Shown in pieces: positions 43,331-52,620 of a DNA stretch of 64,000 bases. Made by a program: the position numbers and the translations under genes. This DNA is from Pleurostoma richardsiae (lineage: Eukaryota; Ascomycota; Sordariomycetes; Calosphaeriales; Pleurostomataceae), in NCBI GenBank assembly GCA_030052745.1, contig JANBVO010000001.1, positions 372,001 through 436,000 of the forward strand, read 5' to 3'. The first letter of the stretch is position 1. Each line of letters opens with the position of its first letter. The notes under the pieces are model-generated. The model saw only the letters and a program-made list of their open reading frames with translations. It searched no databases and was not told the origin of the DNA.

Positions 43331-46193
43331 ATGACCCCCACCCCCTCGTCCACTACACCCTCGTCAGGAGGTCGTTCTCCTGAGGAGCAATTTCGGGTCG
43401 TGCGCAAGAGGAACAGGGTGCCTCTTAGCTGCTATCCGTGCCGGTCGAGGAAGTAAGCCTCCGCCTCCTCATCTCGCCACTCGAGTGCTCTTGCTAACCT
43501 GCTTCTAGATTGTACAGTTCACTATCCTCTCCTAGTAGGATTTCCAAAATAGTCACATCGTACTGACCTAACTTTGCAGAAAATGTGACCGCAGCCATCC
43601 TTGCAGTAACTGTGTCAAGCGTGAGGGAGCAGATACCAGCTCTTGCTCATACGCGACGCCTGCAAGCCGTAAAAAGAACCAAAGTCAAGGAGCTACAAGC
43701 CCTGATGACATGCAGAATCGTATTGACCGTTTAGAAGGCCTAGTGTTATCCCTAATGCATGGGGGCGCAAATATAGATCCCTCCTCAGCAGCGGCGGCAG
43801 CAGCAGCAGCAGCAGCAGCCACCGCTGGACCTGTAACGAGTTCGACAACTGACAGCGGTTCCGCGCGGCACGACCGAGATGATGACGGCGCGATGAGAGA
43901 TGACGCAGACGAAGATAGCGACGTGGATGACGGCCTCGCCACCTCCCTTGGGGTCCTCAAGGTCGACACGGACCGCGGAAAGTCAATGTACATCGGACAA
44001 GAACACTGGCACACCATACTCGCCGATATCAGTGAAGTAAAGAACTACTTTGTAAATCACAAGAAGGATCTCGAGAGAAGCTACGAAAAAGTCCTGCTGA
44101 GCAAGCCAGCGACAGCTCGTGATGGCCCCACGTTCTTGCTGGGCGCCACTCCTGCGAGCGAGGTTGAGCTGCGAGCTGAGCTACCCCCGAAGTCAAGCAT
44201 AATAGCACTCTGCGGGAGATACTTTAACTCCATGGATAACGCCGTCAACATCATACACGCACCGACCTTCCACCAACAGCTCCGAGCTCATTGGCAGGAC
44301 CCGTCCAAGACACCCATAATGTGGCTGGGTCTGCTCTACTCGGTTCTCTGCCTTGCCATGCTCAGCTATCATAAGGTGGGGGACGAGCCTCCCGAATGGC
44401 GAGGCCGGTCACTGGAGCTGGCTGCAGAGTACCGCCTACGGACTGTCCAATGCCTGATAACGGCGGACTACACCAAGCCTGTCGAGTACACAGTTGAGAC
44501 CATGGTTCTCTACTTGTTTGGCGAGTTCTCCTCGAGGTGGGACGCCGACTTTGGCCTATGGTTGATCGTTTCCCTGATCACGAGGATAGCATTTCGAATG
44601 GGCTATCACCGAGACGCAAAGTGGTTCCCATCTCTAACGCCATTCCAAGCCGTGAGAGCATCTCTGTCCCTTCCCTTCGTTTATCTCGTACCGGTAGCTG
44701 ACTGTTGATTTGTCTCAGGAAATGAGGAGGAGGACATGGGCTCTTGTAAGGATGTCAGATGTCGTCTTTTCGCATCAGGTGTCGCTCCCGAATATGATAT
44801 ACGACCACGACTGCGACACTCAACTGCCGAACAACATCTTTGACGAAGAATTCGGGCCGGATACCAAGGTCCTCCCTCCCTCACGACCGAGCACTGAACC
44901 CACGCCGATCAGCTATATGATCTCCAAAGTCAAGCTCTGCCTAGAGCTGGGCAACATCCTCCAAGCAACCAATCGAGTCGGGAAACCGACGCACTACGAC
45001 GAGATCCTTCGTTTTGATTCACGGCTGCGGGAAATCAAGGAAGAACTGCCTCCTCATCTTCGCATGCAACCCTTGGAGGGCTCCCATGACCCCCTGACCT
45101 TGATTATCGCGAGGTTCAACGTCGATATCCTATATCAGAAGATCATGTGTTTGCTTCACAGGAAATACTTGTCCCGGGCAAGGCAGAACCCCCGCTATGC
45201 GCACTCCCGGCGCAGCGCCATCGAGGCGTCGCTGGAGACATTGCGTCATCTCGTCACTCTGCATAGAGAATCCCAACCGAACGGCCGCTTGCGCTCTGTC
45301 AAGTGGTACGTCTCCTCTATTGCGACGAAAGAATTCCTACTCCCCGCCATGCTCGTTGTGCTTGATCTGCACTTCGACAACATGGCGGAGAGGTCTGGAC
45401 AGCGACAGGACTCTCAGGCTGCGTTCTTTTGGACGCCCGAACAGCGCATGGAGATGGTCAGCATCCTGGAGACGGCCAGAGACATCTGGGAAGAGCTTGC
45501 GGATACCTCCATGGACGCCGTCAAGGCTTACAACGTCGTGAAGATCATGCTTGAGAAGATCAAGGATCCGAATGCAAGTCAGGACAGCAGTCCTCCGGAC
45601 TCGATCCAACCGAAGACCGATCTCTTTTCGAGCATGGACTCTGCGGAAATGCAGCCCGAGCACTCCGCGGCCATGACTCTCGGCATGCTATCCGGTGGCA
45701 TGACGCCGAACACAGTAGCTGCGTTCAACTCTGTCCAGAGCCCAGGAGGCACCTCGTATCCGCCCATCGACCTGGGCAGCCTGCCGGTGCCGGAAGCCAC
45801 GGGGACTGGTATGACGCCTGATTATCAGCTCGATGGCATGGGGATGGGCAACCCGACCTCGCCTTTTTCGTCGATGTTCAGTACTATGGGTACGGGCGGG
45901 ACGGACTTTACGCAAAACTTTGACTGGGTAGGTTGACACATTCTCGGGTCACATCCGCACCAATACACTGCAAGAAGGAGCTGTGCTGACAATCTTATTT
46001 GCAGGAGGCATTCCAGAATTACACCGAGAGCGCCAACTGGGGCGCAGACCAGTCGTTCGGGTTCTTCTCGGGGGATGCGACGCAGCAGGGAGGTCCTCCC
46101 GCCGGAAGCGGAGGCGGAAGCGGCAGCGGGAGTGCGAGTGCGAGCGGAACCGGCTTCTCGTTCTCGACGCCGAGCATGCCGGGGAGCACTTGA
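43331..46193 (+). CDS. Zn2Cys6 transcription factor with fungal_trans domain
   Basis: Nuclear binuclear-zinc-cluster regulator. Five exons: 43331-43452, 43509-43511 (3 nt), 43580-44651, 44719-45927 and 46005-46193; 864 residues. The zinc cluster (~36-67) is CYPCRSRKLKCDRSHPCSNC..SSC, spacing CX2CX6CX5CX2CX10C. The codons for K-L in RKLKC are split over the 3-nt exon. Next is a coiled-coil-like MQNRIDRLEGLVLSLM, a poly-Ala tract and an acidic patch. The regulatory (fungal_trans, PF04082-type) domain spans ~200-560 (ALCGRYFNSMDNAVNIIHAPTF, YHRDAKWFPSLTPFQA|EMRRRTWALV). The C-terminus is Gly/Ser/Met-rich and may activate. It lies 1.5 kb upstream of the amylase in the same direction, but the zinc cluster does not resemble the amylase activator AmyR. 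Target genes unknown. Confidence 0.88.
43786..43822 (+). repeat. GCA/GCG repeat encoding poly-alanine
   Basis: About ten consecutive GCN codons (mostly GCA) within the zinc-cluster regulator, between the coiled coil and the acidic patch. Likely length-variable between strains. Confidence 0.85.
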
Positions 46194-46905
46194 GGAAAGC
46201 TTCTTGGGGTTCGCTGCAAGCTTCTGATCTTACCTTACTGGGCCTTTACCCTAGCTAGGTATTGTGTAGACAGATATCGCATGGTGTCATGGACGTTACC
46301 TGAAGACACGGACGGTGGTTTATGGCAACGGTCACGGGATGCTCCTCATGGCTTTGGCATGGACTGGGATATGATAGGATGGGTTTACGAAGGGATGTGA
46401 GATAAAAAGCTTCTAGGTTGTCGAGGACCATCGCTTGGGCTGTACGGATCTACGTGTAGAGAAAATACCCCCTCTCTCCTTACACACCCGCCTCTCCTGC
46501 TGATCTCGTGCTGTACCTACACATCTAGGTAATACCTGTATTTCATACATTTCGATTCCTTCTCCGCCTCCCCCGCTCTGCTCTCCGCTCTGCCCTCCGC
46601 TCCCCGGAGTGTCGCCGAAATCTGGGGATCCGGCTCACGCTACAGATGCATGCATCCAGGGAGACTCGGTCACAATGACTGCCGTGGCAGGCTGTTCAGA
46701 CTGTCCTCTGCAACCCTGGAGGCATCGTCGGCTGCACGCCAGCACCCGTCTGGCAGGCACTCCGCGCAAACATGTCATACATGGCGGCATAAGTAGGTCG
46801 CATTCGGCCCTTCTCCAGTCGGTCCCCGAGGGGCACCACTTCCACCCTCTCCCACCCCTGACATGCCACAAGAGTAAGGCAAGTCAGGGCATGTGCTTTT
46901 CCATG

Positions 46906-46920
46906 TTTGCTTGCTTGCTT
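46906..46920 (+). repeat. TTGC tetranucleotide run
   Basis: Three to four TTGC units in the amylase upstream region. Confidence 0.75.
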
Positions 46921-47601
46921 ACATATCCTACATAGCTAGGTACCTAACGTTATTGTAGCGGTGGCAGCGGCACATGCACGGCAAGTTCCATGCATGAATG
47001 ACTTCTGTCACCCCCCCGCACGCCCGGTAGACGAGCGGATTGGCCGGAAGCGCTGTCCCTGGAAATATCCCCGTCCGTTTCAGCCGCCCTGGGCGAAAGG
47101 GGCTGCAAGCACCGCCAGTGGGTTGAGCGCCCACGAGTGGATTCGACTGGTTTGATTGAGCGACGCTGTTTGTCGTTCCTGCGCGACATGCTAGTGGGTG
47201 ACAATGGCGAGATTCACTGGTCCTCGTCAGTTTGGGGCCCCTTTTGGCTCATTTCCAGAGATGGCATGCGATGTCTATGGCTAACAGAAACGCCTTGTTC
47301 GTCCGCGGTGTTTTCCGCTCTCAGGGGGGTTGTTGTGAAGGAAATCTAGCGCGATGCAAGAAGGAAGGGGATCTTGCTTTCTGCTTTTTAAGTGCCGTAA
47401 CCCTCCCGCTGCAGACCTCCAGTCGAGCCGATGCAAGTGCTTCCGGTCCGATAGGAGTGAGGGAAAGCATCGTGAACGGCCTCGGCTTCGGCGCTTCTCT
47501 GTGCACCTGCTCGTCATCGCCCAGGGGATTCGCACGAGTGGGCATCATTCAGTCTTGATGCAGGAGCCTGTCTACTCCACTTAGATCTGTGGAGAGAACC
47601 T

Positions 47602-47607
47602 TATAAG
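47602..47607 (+). promoter_or_regulatory. Putative TATA box of the alpha-amylase gene
   Basis: TATAAG 113 bp upstream of the amylase ATG, a normal distance for a fungal TATA box with a short leader. Confidence 0.5.
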
Positions 47608-47714
47608 GCTCTATTGCTTCCTACCGAGCAAGGGAACTGGACCTCCTACCCCAGCGGTGATATTCCATTCTTGTTTGCATATCCCTCGCAGCATTCACCT
47701 ATTACCCCTTCAGG

Positions 47715-50290
47715 ATGAGACTCCTGGCAACGCTCGCGCTTCTCCTGGCCGCCGTGGCCGCCCCGGTCCGCGGGCTCACGCCCGCCGAGTGGCGCGGCCA
47801 GTCCATCTACCAGGTTATGACGGACCGGTTCGCGCGGACGGATCTCTCGACGACTGCGACCTGCGACACGGGCGCGCAGGCGTACTGCGGCGGCACGTGG
47901 CAGGGGCTCATCAGCAAGCTGGACTACATCCAGGGCATGGGCTTCACGGCGATATGGATCTCGCCTATGGTGAAGCAGATGGACGGGCAGACGAGCGACG
48001 GGTAGGCGGCTTTTCTTGCGCTTCTCACTCTCCGGGTGTGTAGGCCCTGGATGCCGGGAAGAGAGTGCTGACTTGGTGCTGGGGTTGTGGCGGGATAGGT
48101 CGTCGTATCACGGGTACTGGGCGCAGGATATTTACGATGTGAACTCAGCGTTCGGCACGTCGGATGACTTGGTGGCTCTGTCTGAGGCTCTGCATGCCAG
48201 GGGAATGGTACGCATGCACTCTGGATGTCCTGGTGTTCTGGAAGATATGACTGTCCCGGGCTGACCTGCTCTACAGTACTTGATGCTAGATGTGGTCACT
48301 AACCACATGGCATACAATGGCTGTGGAACGTGCGTGGATTACAGCCAGTTCGACCCTTTCTCGTCGGTATGTACAGTAACCCCTGGGCCGACTGAGTGCG
48401 CTGTGCTTCAGACTTGCTGATAGCAGCAGTCTTCTTACTTCCATTCGTTCTGTCTCATTGATTACAACAACTACACGTCTATCCAAGTGTAAGTGTTAGG
48501 TAGCACCATGAAAGGGGGTTTGTTTACGTACGTGCTAACGTGGGATTAGTTGCTGGGAAGGGGATAATACCGTCAGGTATGCTGAGTACCTACCCGCGTG
48601 TGTCTGCTGGTCTCAATGACTGACCAAGAGTATAGCTTGCCTGATTTACGAACGGAAGAGTAAGTCGAACTCCGGTGTCGACTCCTCGATGAAATCTTAG
48701 AGCTAATGGAGACGTTAGCTCGGACGTACGCAGCGTCTGGAACAGCTGGATCACCGACATCGTCAGCAAGTACAGCATGTAAGAAGCCGCCCTGTGCTCC
48801 CTTCTGGATCACTCTAACCCTGCATCCAGAGACGGCTTGCGGGTAGACAGCGCCCAGCAAGTAGAGACGTCCTTCTTCCCGCCCTTCGAGTCCGCCGCGG
48901 GGGTGTACATCGTCGGCGAGGTGTTCAACGGCGACCCGTCCTACGTAACGCCCTTCCAGCAGTACATGAGCGGCCTGCTCAACTACCCGGCCTACTTCTG
49001 GATCACGCAGGCCTTCGAGTCCACGAGCGGCAGCATCAGTAATCTCGTCAACGGCATCAATACCATGAAGTCGTCCGCGCTCAACACCAGCCTGTACGGC
49101 TCCTTCCTCGAGAACCACGACAACAAGCGCTTCGCCGCGCTGACCTCCGACCTCGCGCTCGCCCGCAACGCCATCGCCTTCACCATGCTTATGGACGGCA
49201 TCCCCATCGTCTATCAGGGCCAGGAGCAGCACTACTCGGGCGGCGACGTGCCATACAACCGCGAGGCCCTCTGGCTCTCGGGCTACGCGACCGACTCCTC
49301 CTCGGCGCCGCTCTATGGCTGGATCAAGACCCTCAACGCCATCCGCAGCGCAGCGGTCGCCAGTGACTCAAGCTACCTGAGCTACCAGGCGTGGCCGATC
49401 TACTCGGACACCCACACCATCGCCATGCGCAAGGGCGCCGTAGTCAGCGTGTACACCAACGTTGGCGGCAGCGGCAGCGCGTACAGCGTCGCACTGCCGG
49501 CCGCGAGCACGGGGTTCTCGGCGGGCGAGGCGCTCACGGACGTCATGAGCTGCGCGGCCTTCACGGCGGACTCGAGTGGCGGCCTGAGCGTCTCGCTGTC
49601 CGCCGGGGCGCCGCTGGTGCTGTACCCGACGTCACTCCTGAGCGGGACGGGGATCTGCTCGTCCAGCGGTGCGTTGCTCCTCCGCGCCCTCGGGGGCGCT
49701 TAGTGCCTTTTGGGGGGGTATTCCGCTGACGCGCATTGTGTCCGCAGGCGGCGCCTCGTCGAGCGCGGCGAGCAAGACGGCGACGGCTACGGCGACGGGG
49801 ACGGCGACCGCGACCGCGTGCGCAACGGGGACTTCGGTTGCCATCACGTTCAACGAGCTCGTGACGACCACTTATGGCACCACCGTTAAGATGTAAGCCC
49901 CTATCTCCCTGTGAACCCTTCATCTCTCCTCTCCTCCTCCTCCTCTTCCTCCTCCTCCGCCCCGGCTTGTACCTTCCATACCGTGTCCCTCTCCCCTTTC
50001 GCCTCTAGTAACCGCCAGACTGGAATGCTGACCCTCCTCTAAGCGTGGGAAACACGGGTGTCCTCGGCAGCTGGGACACCAGCAAGGCCGTCGCCCTGAG
50101 CGCCTCCCAGTACACCAGCAGCAACCCTCTGTGGTCCGGTACCGTGAGCGGCCTGACGTCCAAGAGCGTCGTCGAGTACAAGTTCATCAAGGTGGACAGT
50201 TCCGGGACCGTCACCTGGGAGGCGGATCCCAACCACACGCTGACGGTGCCGTGTGCGGCGGCGACGGTCTCATCGAGTTGGCAGAGCTGA
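47715..50290 (+). CDS. Secreted alpha-amylase (GH13) with C-terminal CBM20
   Basis: Endo-acting starch hydrolase of the TAKA-amylase type. Ten exons: 47715-48001, 48099-48207, 48277-48366, 48427-48488, 48550-48576, 48636-48659, 48719-48778, 48830-49668, 49748-49892 and 50044-50290; about 629 residues. A signal peptide ([20 protein letters not shown]) precedes [19 protein letters not shown]. The GH13 barrel shows DVVTNHM (calcium/substrate region), GLRVDSA (nucleophile Asp ~226), VGEVFNGD (acid Glu ~250) and LENHDNKR (Asp ~317). After the C domain comes a Thr/Ala linker, then a starch-binding CBM20 (~525-629: [47 protein letters not shown]). Exons 5 and 6 are only 27 and 24 nt. The acceptor of exon 4 is a CAGCAG tandem, so one Gln may be optional. 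Confident. Confidence 0.95.
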
Positions 50291-50586
50291 GCGTGAGCTC
50301 TGTATGTGGGAGCCTAGTGAACTGCTTGCTGCTTACCTATATAAGAAGATTTTATAGCACAGCATAGTACAGTATGCACTTTCAAACAGAACGTGTGTAG
50401 AAGCAGGTCATAATTTCCGGTCATATACAATTCTGGATGCTTTTCGTACTCCATCAACCGAGTACCTGGTATCAAAGATCACTTCTTCTCAGCTTGCCAG
50501 CCATTCCTGATGCAAAAGGAGTATGTACATGCAAAGAAGCGAAAATAGCCGTCCCTAGTGGCACTGCCACAGGATCAACGCAGCCC

Positions 50587-51204
50587 CTACCCCGACAGAC
50601 CGAATGCCTCCTTGGCACGAGTCCAGTAGGCCAGTCGCTCACTGTCCGTCGCGTCGACGCCTACACAGGTCATGTACGCCTCCCAGCCCGCATCCGTGCC
50701 CTTCTTCAGCTCGGCCTGCGTGTCGCTGCACTTCTCCGTTAGGAACCAGGGACCGGAGCCGAAGTTGTACTGGTCCGGCGTGACGAGGGCCAGGATGCTG
50801 TTCTCGTCGGCAGTGGCTGCCTCGGTCGCGAGCTCAGTGATGGACTTGGCGTACTCGATGTTCAAGCTGGACATCTGCATGTTGGAGGTGCCCTGTCCGG
50901 CCCGGCCCGGAGAGACGTTGTGCTTGAACTTCATGTCGACGGACTCGTAGCCGATGAGGGATAGCACGGCGGCGATCTCACCGTAGGTGTAAAGCTTGTA
51001 CTTGGCCATGGCATCGATGATGTACTGCGACGCCTGGTCGGCAGTGCGGCACTCATCGGGGAACTGAGCGCCGGAGCACGAGTCGGAAGTGGGCATCACA
51101 GCCTTGATGAGAGTGGCGGCGGTCTTGACCTCGCGGCGCGAGTGGGGTGCAGCAGCCGCAAGGCTGGAGAGCAGCACAACTGAGACGAGGGCTTTGGCGA
51201 ACAT
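50587..51204 (-). CDS. Conserved-looking secreted protein, lysozyme-like motif, unknown function
   Basis: Single exon, 205 residues. It starts with a clear signal peptide (MFAKALVSVVLLSSLAAAAP), followed by a possible dibasic processing site (SRR). The mature part has a few Cys (SCSGAQFPDEC, EKC, MTC) that could form disulfides, a helix YKLYTYGEIAAVLSLIGYES, then PGRAGQGTSNMQ. The pattern helix-GYES followed by GQGTxNMQ recalls fungal secreted proteins with a lysozyme-like fold, in which the Glu could be catalytic; this is a pattern memory, not a proof. The C-terminal part is helical with Trp residues. It is convergent with the amylase, whose stop is 300 bp away. Could be a cell-wall-active enzyme or an inert antigen-like protein. 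Expression as a secreted protein is likely; activity unknown. Confidence 0.7.
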   Translation of the reverse strand: MFAKALVSVVLLSSLAAAAPHSRREVKTAATLIKAVMPTSDSCSGAQFPDECRTADQASQYIIDAMAKYKLYTYGEIAAVLSLIGYESVDMKFKHNVSPGRAGQGTSNMQMSSLNIEYAKSITELATEAATADENSILALVTPDQYNFGSGPWFLTEKCSDTQAELKKGTDAGWEAYMTCVGVDATDSERLAYWTRAKEAFGLSG

Positions 51205-52620
51205 CTTCTTTCGTTCTTGGATGATGATTGTTGGTGGTGTTTAGGTTACGAGATGTTGCTGCGGCTTCGGCAACAGGGTAGGGTCTTGAGTCCGGAAAGG
51301 ATCTTCCTTTGGGCCTCAGATTTGTAGAATGTGGTTTTCAAAGTCAGGCCGAGCTGACAAGTTGGTCTCCTGACTTGGTGCTAGCAAACCGGAGAATAGA
51401 AGAAGCTGTAGACGAGATGAATGGAAGCCTCCTGCGAGATCCTTGTTCTCGGAACAGACAATGGAAACAACCGGCGGCGACGAGGTCAATAAAAGAATGG
51501 AAGCGTGCCTGCTCAGCAGCAAGACAGGAGCGTTCAAAAGGAAGAAAAGAATGTAAGCGCGAGGGCACAAAGGATTGACCGGGCTGTGAAGAGACAACGA
51601 GCGAAGTGCAGGTGAAGATGCGACTGAGCAAAGCACTGGCTCACTGGAGCCCTTTTACACGTCTAGAGCTGAGGCGTGTGCGCCCACGGGGGCGGCCGCC
51701 TATTCGCCCCCTTGTCTGAGGAGATACTTCGGTACTTCACTCCTCCCTTGCCCTGCGTTACATGCCTTTCCACATTCGGCAGGGGAAGGATCACCGAGTG
51801 GTTCCTGCTCTTTCTAAGCTTCTTTGACGCTTCCTGACGCGGAAGGAATGACTGGCAGTGGCTGGTGGGAGAAGGAAGGCGCGATGGGACCGTACGTCCC
51901 AAAAAAAGGGGAAGAGCTGCAGTGAGCCGAAGGGGCTGAGCTTCGTCCAATCAGGTCTCCTGCTGCCCCTTGATGCCAACCGAACCCACCAATCACGGGC
52001 TGTCCTTTGGGTTTGTTTGAGTTTGGCGAAACGACCGGACAGAGAAGGGACATCTCGGCGCATTGAATGCCAGGGGTTGTCTCACCGCCCCAGTCGCCCC
52101 TGCTTGTCAAGGGAGCCTTCTCCCGGCTGAAGTCATCGAGGTACCAGGGGTCTCGCTCGGCTGCCTCCGCATGCGCATGGATGACCGATGACCTCAGAGA
52201 CGGTTCCTACCAGGAGCCGCATTTCTCGGCGCAGTCAACCGTATCGAAATAAGCAACCATGCAAAGACATCCAGACGTCACGACAGTGAAGTCAACTTCA
52301 AACCCTCGCAGTCATGGAATGAGAGCAGCCAACGAAGCCAACGAGGACGCCGATATTGCAACGCCGATGCTGTGATTATCCGAGAAGTCGAGCGTAGCAA
52401 ATATATAACCAACAGTCTGTCCTTCCATGTCCCCGGTAACCCCGTTTTCCTATACCCGTGCAGCCCCCCCAAACAAAGGTCCCGCCCAGTAGCTTATCGT
52501 GATGTATTCCAAGTCGTGATATTAAGTCATCAAGAGAAGTCGTAGGGAAACAAACCAACAGGTCGTGTCTTCTTCCTGTGAAAAATAGCCAGCGAAGAAA
52601 CCAGAAACAGTCGAACGCAT
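51205..52620. other. Intergenic region
   Basis: Upstream of the secreted protein gene and downstream of the second zinc-cluster regulator, both minus strand. No coding or structured element supported. Confidence 0.5.

Larger units (their letters stand above)
46194..47714. other. Amylase promoter region
   Basis: Downstream of the zinc-cluster regulator and upstream of the amylase. It contains a (CTTG)n run (46906-46920), TAGGTACCTA units, and CYCCRS/SYGGRG hexamers (46600-46630 and near 47011) that fit the CreA/Cre1 carbon-repressor consensus; such short sites are common by chance. A TATAAG box sits at 47602. Confidence 0.5.

Noticed and set aside
43331-46193. AmyR identity for the regulator next to the amylase
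   Set aside because: The zinc cluster and the following residues do not resemble AmyR as I know it; adjacency alone is not enough.
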